Positions 32,491-45,675 are shown, counted from the first letter of the stretch. The stretch: DNA of 64,000 nucleotides from Arachis hypogaea (GCF_003086295.3 NC_092046.1:106495363-106559362), one strand, 5' to 3'. The notes: generated from the letters alone by a model not told the origin. Program-made: numbers and translations.

Positions 32491-35400
32491 TCATCAAGCA
32501 CCTCAATCCTCATTGTCATTATGTCATCTTTAAGCCAGGACCTTTTCTGAGGCAAGCTCAACAACGTAATCACGAAGAACCTAGTTTTTGAACTGTATCG
32601 GTTAGGAGTTTTGATTCTGGTTTCCGTAAATAGTCTTAGTTTGACAAACTGGACTCGATTCATGAGAGAAGAAAGATAATGGTATAATATTATCATTATA
32701 TTAGTACTAGAAGCTTCTTGAATGATATTATAATATTACCTGGTCTGTTTTAGTTAAAAACAGGATATCAGTTTAACCAGGTTCACAGTTTACTGCTGCA
32801 GCTTAGCACTAGCACTCTTTGATGTCTTTAGCAATGCTAATGCCTCATCATACATGTTCTATTCTCATATTAATATGTTACTTATGTCATTTATTCTAGT
32901 AGCTCAGAAAAAAATTTTAGAGATGTTTTTACGAGTGTTCCGATACATCTAGTTTTAATAATTATACACCGAAGATATTTTAATGTTATTTTAATTCACC
33001 TCCAAACCAACCAACCACAGTCCACCTCTCCCACCCCAAGACCTCCATGGCTGTATCATTTACTCCTTGTGGCCGAAAATAGGAAGAGAGAAAAAGAGAG
33101 AAAAGTTCTTAGTTCCAAATCTTCAAAGCTTGATCTCTTCTAAACTAAAACTCAAATCAAAATTCCAATCCAACCAAAATGATCCTCTCTTCTTTCTCTT
33201 CATTATCATATTACTAATCAAGTCTAGAATCAAGGTTAGTTGGCTGCACCTTCTCCCTTTTGCTTCGGTTTTAAGGAAACATGCTTAAACATGCGTTTTC
33301 TTGATGTTCTTCCTTAGGAATCATGCTTAACATGAATTGAGGGCTAAGAAACCTCAATTTCCAGCAAGAGTAAGGTGAGGAATCTCATCCTAAGACTCAT
33401 ATGAAGGTTCGGTCAGTTGAGGGTTTTTATATTTAAAGTTGTTCTTGATGTGATTTAGGAGGAAAAAATTGCAAAAGAACACCCGAAAGCATAACCGGAT
33501 TTGGGGCAGCAAATCAAGGTAAGATTTGGTGAAATAAATCTTGTAATATGGTTTGGTTATGATTGAAATTGATTGTTTATATGAGTTATTCTTGATGAAA
33601 GTTTGTTGAAATATTGATGAAATTTGATGAAATTCAAGATATGAATTTGTGTTCTTGAGTGCAGCTGGAAAATAAAACCTTGACCCTTAAATTTGGGTTG
33701 AATTTATGTTGAAATCAAGTGGAAAATGTGGGGCTTTGGTGGCTGCAATTTTATTTTGGATTTTGGTAAAAATTGGTTATTGAAAAGATTGAAAAACGGG
33801 TGAAAACAGAGAAAGAATCTGAAGAATTTACGAAGAACATGAAGAACACTTTGAGTGTGATGAATAACAATGAAGAACGGTCTTTAGATCTTAAAAAGGG
33901 CAAGAAAATAATTATTTTGTTGTTTGGAGGGTTAATTTGTAATTTCCAAAAGTTAGGGTGGTTAAAGTAAAACTATTTAAAGTTACGGGTGGTAAAAAGT
34001 ATATTTATAAATTGAAAGTTAAAAATGAAGTAAATTTTGAAAATTTAATGATAAAATAATAAAATAATACGGAAAAGGCAGTTTTTCGTAAAAGCTTTAG
34101 AAAGACAATTTTAAGTGCAGAATCTCATAGTTACCTTCATAAAACACTTAGGGAGTGGTAGTAACATATTAGTGAGGCAAAGACAAAGGAAAGATAAAAA
34201 GTTGAAGAAAGGATAAAAATCAAGAAAAAAGTCGGTAAAGTTTTAATGACAGAAACAAACAGAGATTAGTGAACGAACTAGGAGCAACATAGTTAGTACT
34301 TGAGTTGTGCCTAGGGTTAGGTATAATATGAAAAGTTAAATTATATTATTTCAGTATAGCCTTAATGAACCTATACTTGGGACAGGCTAACTATTCATAC
34401 TAAAACTTACATAAGCTTTAAATACATACGTTAAACAGAGAAATCAGAGCAGAGTAAAGAGACACAGAGAAAAGTAACCAGAGCAGAAGAGATAGAGAGA
34501 AAAGAGTAATATGATAAAGAGAATAAAGAACAAACAGAGGGCCTACTGAAAGGTCATATGCTTCAGAGATATTTGTGTGTATGTTTGTTGCTTGAGGCAA
34601 CCCAAAGCTTCTATAGGAAAACTAGGTTACCTATAGCCATTTTTCGTTCCCCAAAGCAGAGTATATATATATTTTCCTACGAGTAGAAAGTAGAGGCTGT
34701 CTCAGTAGAGCTTCTATTATTATATGCGCATTTATTTGGAACGAAAAATCGTATCCGAAAAATCGTGGACTTGTGACCGAATAAATGTCGGGATTGCGGG
34801 CAGCTAATCGACACATGAGCTCATGGCCTGTACTAGTGCTAGACATGCATCATTCTTGTCTGCACATCATTCTCTGTTGCATTTCTTGTATATGTGGGCT
34901 TTACTTCCTATGTTAGTCTTCTTGTATGCTATTTCTATGTTTTCTTCTATTTTCACTATTTTCTATTTTCTCTACTTTTTTGTTATGTACTTTTCTAACT
35001 TCCTCTGTTTTTTGTAAAGTACTTGGTTATTTGATAAACATGACGGAGCTGATTAATATGACTAATTAGCCTGACTCTACTAAGAACTCCCAAGTTCTTA
35101 TCACCTTCTCTACCTCTCCCCCTCTAGATGGAAATGGGCGTGATATTTTTTGAGTTCGAGGACCCTTATATTTTCGAGGATCCAGTACACCACAGTTATT
35201 TCATTATGGGATTGGAGCCTCGTATCAGACGATACACGTTACAAAATTGAGCTTTTCAACATCCTCTGTCTAGCCCGTTGTTTGACCCCAACGCTCCTTA
35301 CGACTTTCCTTTATCCTGGTTACACCGTGACGCACCTGGACATCCTTTTTTCAAATGATCATGGACACCCTATACCAGCTCAACCCTTGAATGAGGCGGC

Positions 35401-36206
35401 ACCTGAGCCTATCATTCCCGAGGAGCCTACCAAAGTGGGACTTTCCCCCTGAGCCGATTTCTGACTTTCCATAGAATGATGAGCCGGCACTACCGGATGA
35501 TGGGGTAGCTCCTATATACACGAATGGACCTGTGCTCACGAATGGCTTTGTACATAGTGACAGTAGTACTTCTGGTGGTTCCGAGAGTATAGCTGTAGTT
35601 GCTGACGAGGAGGAGGAGGATGATCCAAAGATGGAGATAGATCAGGATGAGGAGATGGATGAGCCACATGACGACTTACCAAACGGCCACGTATAGATAT
35701 AGATTGACAGCGGTAGGGGCATTCTTTTGATGACACTCTAGTCTGACACATTGACTTTTGGTTAGTCTCTCACTTATGTTAGTACACCCGAGAGCTAGGA
35801 GCTATAGATTGGTTAGGCTAGCCTGGGTGCCAATTTAACGGCTTTTTGTATGGGCCAGGCCCTGGGAGTGTCGTGTATATATTAGCTATGTAGGTTTGAT
35901 GAGGATGTAAACTAACTTAATCTTTTGTAAACTATACATGTTTTGTTATAGTGTACATGATATATATTATCAGCTATGTTCTATGTTTCTTTATGCTTCG
36001 TTATTATTTCTGTCTATGCATGCTTATTTATATTACTTCATTGATCGCAACGTTAAGTTAAATAAAAAAAAGTTACCTGTAAAATTGGCAACGTTCTAAC
36101 AAGGAACATGCTCATATATTAAATAATAGTTAATAATTAGGAAGAACAAGTTAGTAACACTTGGCTTCTTGTATGACCAGGGCATACCGGGAGTTAGGTC
36201 ATTACA
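32491..36206 (+). repeat. Element C 3' LTR, remainder
   Basis: 3.7 kb, ending GGTCATTACA. It is collinear with the B LTR (for example the GAGGGCCTACTGAAAGG block near 34537), but with a single hairpin (CTATAGG, CCTATAG; 34611-34636) where B has nine. It contains no gene; short open frames are not conserved. Confidence 0.85.
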
Positions 36207-37271
36207 AAGCCCAACATATAAGAGCCTAACTCAATGAGCATTCCGCTCATTCACCACACCATAACAATACAAACACAACTGAGTGAGTTGAGAGGAGAGG
36301 AAGAAGAAATACTATTCACCATTCTCTTCTTTTACATGAAACTTGAGCTACAGTACTTTGATTTGCGTGCCGTTTGCAGCCACGCAAAGCTCTCGTTGAG
36401 CCCGTCATTTCTAGGTAAGCATTGATGGTAAGAACTCGAATTTCACACTCCTTCCTTCAGCCCTAATAGATTTTAAAAATTTAGATTTGGGTATTGAGTA
36501 AATTTTGTATTTTTGGTTGATTAGGGGTGATCTAGAATTGGAGTATGGTTAGGTTTTGCCCCTAATACCAATGGGTAAGGTAAGTTACTTTGAAACCCTT
36601 GTGATTTGGTATATTGTGTGATTAATTATGGTAAATTAAATGTGTCTAGCTTGAATTTGGTGATTATTAGAGTTGGTAGTTGCATTTGGATTGGCTTTGT
36701 TGGCAAAAGCTTTGTGGAAGCTTGTTTGGAGTCAATTTTGGTAATTTTGGGTTATGCAAAAATTAGCCATGTTATGGTTTTGGTTTCCTTTAGTTAATAT
36801 GTAATGTTTGTGAAACATAAGCTAGTGGACCTTAGGATAAGTTTGAATTGTTGATTATGTATGATGTTTAATGAAGATGATTCATGATGTTGTTGTTGAT
36901 AAATGATGAGGGTTTTGAGAATTTATGATGATAAGTTGATAAGCAATGTTTGTGATGGTTTAGAATGGTGTATATGTAATTTATTTGATGTTGGGATTGT
37001 TAATTGATGAGAATAGTGGTATATGAGTGGGAATCTTGGAAGAAATTGTTGATTTAGGGAAATTAATGAAAAATTATATGAATTATGTCAAATTGAGAAG
37101 TTGAAAGGGGTTTAGATGATTGAATGGTTGATAAATGGTTGAGGAATGTTTGGTATGAATTTTGGTATTGTTAGAATGTGATTAAATTGGTTTGGTTGAG
37201 GAATGTGGTAAATTTTAAGGAGTTGACAAGTTTGGTAAAACCATGTTTTGAGCCAACTTCGACGGGTGACG
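36207..37271. other. Unassigned sequence between C and J
   Basis: 1.07 kb. The left third (36230-36430) looks like a transcribed LTR or 5'-UTR segment (TTTGCGTGCCGTTTGCAG, TTTCTAGGTAAGC). The rest is TG-rich and AT-rich, with no credible ORF. It may be an old LTR fragment of another element or the only non-element DNA of the window. Confidence 0.4.
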
Positions 37272-38082
37272 TGGCAAAAATTTTCCAATTAAGAATTTAT
37301 AATAAGAACAGCATTGCAAGTACAGTTTTTAGCTGACGAAAAATCCGCTTATCAATTTTGAAGGGTTGTCACAGAAATACAATAAAAATACTGGGAGTAG
37401 GAATCCCAGGTCGTCTCCCAACGAGTTGATAGAAAAGTGCTATTTTAATGTCAGGGATTTTTTGAGAAATTTTTAGAGTTGGAGAACAGGAAATTAAATG
37501 ATCGTAAATTAAAGCAACGAAAATTAGCAAGAGAATTTATATAATCAAAATAAAAGCCTTGACCGGGGGAAGATTAATTGGAAGTTCTATCGTTGTTGGA
37601 TTTTCCCAAGTGGAATAGCAAGAGGTTGTTGTTTTCACTTAGTTAACCCTTACTAAATAAAGAAAGTCAAGTGATTGAGCTAACTCTTATTCGCAAGTCC
37701 TAATCCTCTCCTTATGGAAGGATTAGCATTAGTAAATAGAGAGTTAGCCAACAACTTCCAATTGAACTAACACTTGAGTATTCCAACTCAAGGGTCTCCT
37801 TTTAATCAACCCCCAAGTCAAGTTGGGATTCTACTCCATTGACATGAATACAACGTTCACAGGCATGTAATAAGAAGAAGACATGATAAACTAAATAAAA
37901 TAATAACTGAAAATTAATTAAAGGTAAAAATAGTTCTTCGTATTAATAAATCCCAAAATCATAAATATCCTTATCTGAACAGGGTTAATGGGCAATTAAA
38001 AGAGTAAAGAAATAAGAAACACAAACTAGAATCATGCAACTTCAATGGAGGTAGTAACTCTTCTCAATATCCAAAGCAAAAG
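37272..38082 (-). repeat. Element J 3' LTR, distal part
   Basis: Minus-strand end of the J LTR, from the E insertion to about 37272 (boundary approximate, set by a TG/CA end). With 50706-51351 it makes an LTR of about 1.46 kb, close to F's 1,470 bp. Confidence 0.7.
38078..38082. repeat. Target-site duplication of element E
   Basis: AAAAG, repeated at 50701-50705. Confidence 0.92.
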
Positions 38083-39689
38083 TGATGAGCGGATAATTTA
38101 TACCCTTTTTGGCATTTTTTTACATAGTTTTTAGTATGATTTAATTACTTTTTATTATATTTTTATTAGTTTTTATTCAAAAATCACATTTTTGGACTTT
38201 ACTATGGGTTTGTGTGTTTTTCTGTGATTTCAGGTATTTTTTGTCTGAAATTGAGCGACTTGAGCAAAAATCTGATTCAGAGGCTGAAAAAGGACTGCAG
38301 ATGTTGTTGGATTCTGACCCTCCTGCACTCGAAGTGGATTTTTTGGCGCTACAGAAGCCCAATTGGTGCGCTCTTAATTGCTTTGGAAATTAGACATCAT
38401 GGGCTTTCCAGAAATATATAATAGTCCATACTTTGCCAGAGATTTGATGGCCCAAACTGGCATCCAAAGCCAGCCTAAAACTTCCTGGCGTAAAACGCCA
38501 GAACTGGCATAATTCTTGGCGTTAAACGCCCATTTTGGCACCCAGGGTGGCGTTTAACGCCAGCTATAGGCACATGCACGTGAAAGCTTGAAAGCTCAGC
38601 CCAAACACTCACCAAATGAGTCCCAAAAGTGGATTTCTACACTATCTACACTTAGTTACTCATTTTCTGTAAACCTAAGTTACTAGTTTAGTATAAAAAC
38701 TACTGTTAGAGATTCATTTTGTAACTTATGACATTTTACACTTCATATTGTATCTTCTACGGCATGAGTCTCTAAACCCCATAGGTGGGGGTGAGGAGCT
38801 TTGCTGTGTTTCAATGGATTAATGCAATTACTACTGTTTTCTATTCAATCACGCTTGATTCTATTCTAAGATACTCACTCGTACTTCAATTTAGAGAATC
38901 TGATGATCCGTGACACTCATCATTATTCTCAATTCTATGAACGCGTGCCTGACAACCACTCTCGTTCTATCTGAGCTCAACGTAGTCATTGGGCGACAGC
39001 TTGAGTGCGTATCTCTTGGGTTTCTAATCCACGGACCGAGTCCGGAGGTTAGAAACTTTGTGGTAGAGGCTAGAACCAATTGGCAGCATTCCTGGAATCC
39101 AGAAAGTCTAAACCTTGTCTGTGGTATTCCGAGTAGGATTTGGGAAGGGATGACTGTGACGAGCTTCAAACCTGCGAATGTTGGGCGCAGTGACAGTGTG
39201 CAAAAGGACAAGGGTCCTATTCTGACGCTAGTGGGAACCGACAGATGATTAGCCGTGCGGTAGCTGTACATGGTATTTTTCATCCGAGATGAGAAATCCG
39301 ACAGTTGATTAGCCGTGCAGAGATCGTACCTGGTATTTTTCATCCGAGAGGATCATAAATCTTGCCATTGAAGGAAGCCATGCGTGTTTGGAGAAGAAGA
39401 CAGTAGGAAAGCAGAGATTCAGATGACAGAGCATCTCTGGAACCTCAACCTGTTTCTCATTACTGAATCACAAGTACTATTTATTTCATGTTATTTATTT
39501 TTCATAAATACAATCACTCTTATCATTAACCTCCTGACTAAGATTTACAAAATAACCATAGCTTACTTCAAGCCGACAATCTCTGTGGGATCGACCCGTA
39601 CTTACGTAAGGTATTACTTGGACGACCCAGTGCACTTGCTGGTTAGTTGTGCGGAGTTGTGAAAAGTGTAATCACAATTTCGTGCACCA
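38083..39689 (+). repeat. Element E 5' LTR
   Basis: 1,607 bp, TGATGAGCGG to GTGCACCA. GGCGTTAAACGCC palindromes at about 38485-38565 and a TATA box (TATAAAAA) at 38692-38699. Compared with the 3' LTR, the first 330 bp differ at about 35 places but the last 960 bp at only about 13. Confidence 0.93.
38692..38699 (+). promoter_or_regulatory. TATA box of element E LTR
   Basis: TATAAAAA, repeated at 49730-49737 in the 3' LTR, about 130 bp after the palindromes. Confidence 0.6.
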
Positions 39690-40874
39690 AGTTTTTGACG
39701 CCGTTGCCGGGGATTGTTCGAATTTGGACAACTGACGGTTTATTTTGTTGCTTAGATTAGGAAAAATTTATCTTTCTGGTTTAGAGTCACAAAAATTGAG
39801 TCTTCTATTATTTTTTTTGGTTAAAATTTTAAAATTCTTATTTTCTTTTTCTAAATTAATTTCGAAAATTTTTAAAACTAATAACTTCATAATTTAGTCT
39901 TCTGTTTGAGTTTAGTTTCATGTTTTAAGTTTGGTGTCAATTGCATGATTTTATTTTTCTTTCAATTTTTTGCATTATATGTTCTTAGTTCTTTCTTAAT
40001 CTTTAAGTTGTCCTTGTTTATTTTCCTTGTTTGATCTTTAGTTTTTCTTATTTTTTTGTGCATTTTCGAATTATTAGTGTCCAAAGTATAAAAATTTCTA
40101 AGTTTAGTGTCCTTTGTGTTTTTATTCTCTTAAAAATTTCCAAAATTTGTTCTTGGTGTTCATCTTGATCTTGAAAGTGTTCTTGATGTTCATCTTGACA
40201 TTCAAAGTTTTCTTGTTTGCTTTCTTTGTTTTGATCTAAAAATTATAAGTTTGGTGTCATTTTATTGTTTTTCTCTTTCCTCATTAAATTCAAAAATTTA
40301 ATAAAATATCTTTTCCTTTAATTGCTCATTATTTTCGAATTACCTAGGTTGACTTAGTCAAAGTTTTTAAAGTTTAGTAGTTTCTTGTTAGTCAAGTCAG
40401 AATTTTAATTTTAAAATTTATTTTTTTAATATTTTTTATTTTCTTTTTTTTTATTTTTTTCAAAAATCCTTTATAAAATTTTTCAAAATCTTTTTCTTTT
40501 CTCAGTCATAATTTTCGAATTACTTGCACTATTTTATTATTTTGATTGAAAAATGTTAAGTTTGGTGTTTCCTTGTTGAGAAAGTTTCAATCTTCAAATT
40601 TAAAAAAAAAACATATCTTTTTCAAAACTCCCTAACCACCTTCTCTCTCTCCAATTTTCGAAAATCATATCCAAAATTTTTTAAATCTTTTTAATTAATT
40701 AGCCATTTTAGTATTCGAATTTTTTTTATTTATTTTAATCTATTCTATTTTATTTTTTTGGTTTTTGAAACTTATTTTCTAGTTTCCAATTATTTTATTT
40801 AATTTTATTTTCTTTTGAATTCGGTTATCCTTAATTAAATAAAATAAAAATAAAAATATTTTATTTTCTCCATC
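39690..40874 (+). other. Element E leader with primer-binding site
   Basis: The primer site is 39696-39714 (TGACGCCGTTGCCGGGGAT), one mismatch from the tRNA-Asp complement. The rest is AT-rich, with AAGTTTGGTGT at 39936 and 40558. It contains no gene. Confidence 0.85.
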
Positions 40875-42193
40875 ATGGACCTAAGTAGAAATAAACAGTC
40901 CAGAAAGACTCTGGGGTCATATGCTAACCCCACTAATGCTTTCTATGGGAGTAGTATCTGTATACCTCCCATCAGAGCAAGCAGTTTTGAGCTAAATCCT
41001 CAGCTCATTATCATGGTGCAGCAAAATTGCCAGTATTTTGGTCTTCCACAAGAAGAACCTACTGAGTTTTTGGCACAGTTCTTATAAATTGATGACACAG
41101 TACGTGATAAGGAAGTAGATCAGGATGTCTACATATTGTTACTGTTTCCATTTGCTGTAAAGGATCAAGCTAAGAGGTGGTTGAATAACCAACCCACAGC
41201 AAGCATAAAAACATAGAAACAGTTATCAGACAAATTCCTGAATTAATATTTCCCTCCAAAAAGGATGACACGGCTAAGGCTGGACATCCAAGGCTTTAAA
41301 CAAGAGGATAATGAATCCCTTTATAATGCCTGGGAAAGGTACAGAGGGATGCTAAGGAAATGCCCCTCTGAAATGTTTTTAGAATGGGTACAGTTAGACA
41401 TCTTTTATTATGGGCTTACAGAAAAAGCCCAAATGTCTCTAGACTACTCAACTGGTAGATCTATACATATGAGAAAGATAATTGAAGAGGCTCAAGAGCT
41501 CATTGATACAGTTGCTAGAAATCAATATCTATACATAAGTAGTGGGTCCCCCATGAAAGAAGAAGCTAATGCAGTACCCACTGAACTTAGTCCTCAAGAA
41601 CAAGTTACTGAACTCAATCAGCAATTGCTTATTATAACAAAATAGTTAGCAAATTTAAAGAGATGCTGCAAGAAACCAAAGATGCTAATGAGAATATGGA
41701 AAAACACTTGAATCAAACAACACAACAGCTATCTAAACAGATAACAGAAGAATGCCAAGCTATTCAATTAAGGAGTGGGAAGACATTGAATGTCTCAATT
41801 CAAAGCAGCAGAAAGCTAAGAAAGGAACAAATGACAGAGGAAGACCAACCCACTACCCAAAATCCCTCTGAGGACAGTAAGAACCCAAAGAGGAATGATT
41901 CTGGCATTCAAACGCTAGAAAAGGGTAATAAAGTGGCGTTAAATGCCCAAAGGATGGCCAGTTCTGGCGTCCAAATGCCAGAAAAGGGTGGCAATCTGGC
42001 GTTAAACGCCCATGCAGCACCCAATTCTGGCGTTCAAACGCCAATAAGGGATCAGACACCTGAAAGTGCTGATAACAACCCCCTTAAGCAGGCTTCTCCA
42101 ACCACTTCTGTAGGAAATAAACCTGCAGCAACTAAGGTTGAAGAATACAAAGCCAAGATGCCTTATCTTCAGAAACTCCGTCAAGTGGAATAG
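40875..42193 (+). pseudogene. Element E gag
   Basis: Starts at ATG 40875 (MDLSRNKQSRKTLGSY). In-frame stops at 41085 (TAA), 41214 (TAG), 41244 (TAA) and 41643, then a frameshift into an open frame to 42193. The capsid domain is clear between stops (LLFPFAVKDQAKRWL, ESLYNAWERYRG). The linker 41900-42052 is made of palindrome repeats and encodes a repeated peptide (SGVQMPEK, SGVQTPIR). Gag is non-functional. Confidence 0.87.
41900..42052 (+). repeat. Palindrome array inside E gag linker
   Basis: At least six GGCGTTAAACGCC or TGGCGTTCAAACGCCA-type units within the coding frame, at about 25-30 bp spacing. The same motif is in the E LTR and in the spacer 45985-46300. Confidence 0.85.
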
Positions 42194-42199
42194 GATAAA

Positions 42200-42738
42200 T
42201 AATTTGCCCGCTTTGTAGACTATCTTAGGACTCTTGAAATAAAGATTCCGTTTATAGAGGCACTTGAGCAAATACCCTCTTATTCTAAGTTCATGAAAGA
42301 GATCTTAAGTCATAAGAAGGATTGGAGAGAAAATGAAAAAGTTTTCCTCACTGAAGAATGCAGTGCAGTCATTCTGAAAAGCTTACCAAAAAAGATCCTG
42401 GAAGCTTTATGATATCATGCACATTAGAGAGTGCTTGTACCAAGACAGCTCTATGTGATCTTGGGGCAAGCATCAACCTAATACCTGCATCCACTATCGA
42501 AAAGCTTGGTTTGAATGATGAGGTTAAACCAACCCGGATATGCCTCCAACTGGCTGATGGCTCCATTAAGATTCCATCAGGCATAATTGAGGACATGATT
42601 GTCAAGGTTGGGCCATTTGCCTTTCCCACTAACTTCGTAGTGCTGGAAATGGAGGAGCACAAGAGTGCAACTCTCATTCTAGGAAGACCTTTCCTAGCAA
42701 CTGGACAAACCCTCATTGACGTCCAAAAAGGGAGATAA
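42200..42738 (+). pseudogene. Element E aspartic protease
   Basis: Open from about 42358, in a different frame from gag. Active site DLGAS at 42457-42471, followed by ILGRPFLATGQ. It cleaves the polyprotein in this family. The start of the domain is in a broken region, and the frame ends at TAA 42736-42738 before RT. Confidence 0.85.
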
Positions 42739-42767
42739 CCCTGAGAGTCAATGAGGATGAGTTTAAG

Positions 42768-43930
42768 TTGAATGCTGTCAAAGCTATGCAGCATCCAGAC
42801 ACATCAAAAGACTGCATGAGCACTGATATTATTGACTTCCTAGTGGAGGAGGTCAATATGACTGAGAGTCTCGAATCAGAGCTAGAGGACATTTTTAAAG
42901 ATGTTCAGCCTAATCTGGAGGAATCAGAGAAAACAGAAGAACCTCTGGAAACTCCTCAGGAAGAGGAGAAGCCTCCTAAACCTGAGCTCAAACCACTACC
43001 ACCATCCCTGAAATATGTATTTCTGGGAGAAGATGACACTTTCCCAGTAATCATAAGCTCTACTTTAGAGCCACAAGAAGAGAAAGCACTAATTCAGGTG
43101 CTAAGGACACACAAGACAGCTCTTGGGTGGTCCATAAGTGATCTTAAGGGCATTAGCCCAGCCAGATGCATGCACAAGATCCTATTGGAGGATGATGCCA
43201 ATCCAGTGGTTCAACCACAGAGGCGGCTAAATCCAGCCATGAAGGAGGTGATCCAGAAAGAGGTCACTAAGCTACTAGAGGCTGTGATTATTTTCCTACA
43301 AGAACAGTTACAGGGTGGCGTATGTGTATTGACTACAAAAGACTTAATACAGCCACCAGAAAGGATCATTTTCCTTTACCATTCATAGACCAGATGTTAG
43401 AGAGACTAGCAGGTCATGAATACTACAGCTTTTTGGATGGCTATTCAGGTTACAACCAAATTGCAGTAGATCCTCAAGACCAAGAGAACACAGCATTCAC
43501 ATGTCCTTCTGGAGTATTTGCCTACAGAAGGATGCCATTTGGTCTGTGTAATGCACCTGCAACCTTTCAGAGGAGCATGCTCTCTATCTTCTCTGATATG
43601 GTAAAGAAATTTCTGGAAGTCTTCATGGTTGACTTCTCAGTATTTGGAGACTCATTCAGCTCCTGTCTTGACTATCTAGCACTTGTTCTGAAAAGATGCC
43701 AAGAGACTAACCTGGTTTTAAACTGGGAAAAATGTCACTTTATGGTGACTGAAGGAATTCTCCTTGGGCACAAAATTTCAAATAAGGGAATAGAGGTGGA
43801 TCAAGCTAAGGTAGAGGTAATTAAAAAATTACCACCTCCTACCAATGTTAAGGCAATCAGAAGCTTTCTGGGACATGCAGGATTCTATAGGAGGTTTATA
43901 AAGATTTTTCAAAAATTGCAAAACCTCTGA
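42768..43930 (+). pseudogene. Element E reverse transcriptase
   Basis: The N-terminal part (QPQRRLNPAMKEVI) ends in one frame at 43388. The core resumes in an overlapping frame from about 43322 (CIDYKRLN, then RMPFGLCNAPATFQR). The catalytic box reads FMVDF (43622-43636) where FMDDF is expected, so one metal-binding Asp is replaced by Val. Frameshift and active-site loss both make it inactive. Confidence 0.9.
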
Positions 43931-44430
43931 GCAATCTACTAGCTGCTGACACACCATTTATCTTTGACACAGAGTGTCTACAGGCATTTGAGACTCTGAA
44001 AGCTAGGCTAGTCACAGCACCAGTCATTTCCGTACTAGACTGGACATTACCATTCGAACTAATGTGTGATGCCAGTGACCACGCCATTGGTGCAGTATTG
44101 GGACAGAGGCATAACTAGCTTCTGCACGTCATTTACTATGCTATCCATGTTTTGAATGATGCACAGAAGAATTACACAACCACAGAAAAGGAGTTACTTG
44201 CAGTGGTTTATGCCATTGACAAGTTCAGATCTTATTTAGTGGGATCAAAGGTGATTGTGTACACTGACCATGCTGCTCTGAAATATCTCCTCACAAAGCA
44301 GGATTCAAAACCCAGACTCATAAGATGGGTATTGCTTCTGCAAGAGTTTGATATAGAAATAAGAGACAGAAAAGGGACAGAGAACCAGTTAGCAGATCAC
44401 CTGCCCCAGATAGAACCAGTAGCAGGGGCG
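43931..44430 (+). pseudogene. Element E RNase H
   Basis: Begins in a broken frame with ELMCDASDHAIGAVLGQR (Asp of the active site present), has a stop near 44116, then is open with [19 protein letters not shown] and [12 protein letters not shown]. It degrades the RNA of the RNA-DNA hybrid in intact relatives. The tether to integrase starts at about 44430. Confidence 0.85.
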
Positions 44431-45675
44431 TCCCTCCCTCCTACTGAGATCTCTGAAACCTTTTCGGATGAGCAACTCTTTGCTATTCAGGAAGTACCAT
44501 GGTTTGCAGACATTGTAAACTATGAAACTGTGAGATTCATACCCAAAGAGTACAGTAAACAACAAATGAAAAAGTTGATTTTTGATGCAAAGTACTACTT
44601 GTGGGATGAACCATATCTCTTTAAGAAGTGTGCAGACGGAGTAATCTGTAGATGTGTGCCTAGAGAAGAGGCACAGAAGATCCTATGGCATTGCCATGGA
44701 TCATAGTATGGTGGACACTTTGGAGGTGAGCGAACAGCCACAAAAGTTCTCCAATGTGGTTTCTACTGGCTTACTCTCTATAGAGACTTTCGAGAATTTG
44801 TACGTAACTATGACAGTTGCCAGAGAGCTGGTAATCTACCTCACGGTTATGCCATACCTCAGCAAGAGATCTTAGAGATTGAGTTGTTTGATTTATGGGG
44901 TATTGGCTTCATGGGGCCTTTCCCACCATCATATTCAAATACTTATATTCTAGTGGCAGTAGACTATGTATCCAAATGGGTAGAGGCAATTGCAACACCC
45001 ACTAATGATATCAAGACAGTGATGGAGTTCCTCCAAAAACATATCTTAAGCAGGTTCGGTGTTCCTAGGATACTTATCAGTGATGGAGGCACTCATTTCT
45101 GCAATAAATAGCTTGACTCTGCTCTGGTACGATATGGAATTAAGCATAAAGTGGCGACTCCATATCATCCACAGACAAATGGGCAGGCTGAAGTCTCGAA
45201 TAAAGAACTAAAACGAATCCTGAAATGGACTGTAAGTACCCGTAGAAGGGATTGGGCAAGAAGTCTGGATGATGCTCTGTGGGCATACAGAATAGCATTC
45301 AAGACTCCTATAGGAACCTCTCCATACCAACTTGTGTATGGAAAAGCCTGTCATCTTCCAGTAGAACTGGAACACAAGGCCTACTGGACAACTAGGTTCC
45401 TAAACCTTGATGCTAAGATAGCTGGAGAGAAAAGATTACTCCAGTTGAATGAGCTAGAGGAGTTCAGACTCAATGCTTTCGAAAATACTAAAATCTATAA
45501 AGAGAAAGAAAAAAGATGGCATGACAAAAGACTGTCATCTAGAGTCTTTCAGCCAGGACAGAAGGTCCTACTATTTAACTCTAGGCTCAGATTGTTCCTT
45601 GGAAAATTGAAATTCCGGTGGAGGGGACCATACGTGATTACAAGTGTGTCACCATATGGTTATGTAGAGCTTTAA
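44431..45675 (+). pseudogene. Element E integrase
   Basis: The zinc-binding region is interrupted by a stop at 44704-44706 and a frameshift, and the first Cys of its CC pair is Tyr (NYDSCQ, near 44808). The catalytic core has Asp in DLWGIGFMG, Asp in LISDGGTHF and Glu in [10 protein letters not shown], so the DDE residues survive. A TAG at 45109 splits it. The C-terminal part runs to TAA at 45673. Confidence 0.87.

Larger units (their letters stand above)
21987..36206 (+). mobile_element. Element C: 3' end of a chromovirus, split by element D
   Basis: Integrase C-terminus and chromodomain end (21987-22392), polypurine tract, and a 3' LTR in two parts (22430-22517, 32491-36206), about 3.8 kb in all. 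The host LTR is interrupted by D with target duplication CTGTA. The 5' portion is missing and should lie upstream of the left stack. I infer the Tekay/Del-like chromovirus group from the integrase end, chromodomain and tract. Confidence 0.83.

Noticed and set aside
33067..34010. Possible small host genes in the C LTR (frames of 60-75 codons)
   Set aside because: They are not kept in the homologous B LTR and have no recognisable domain.
36234..36425. 63-codon frame as a host exon followed by a GTAAGC donor
   Set aside because: The AGGTAAGC at 36413 is a fair donor site, but there is no second exon or protein similarity, and the setting is LTR-like.
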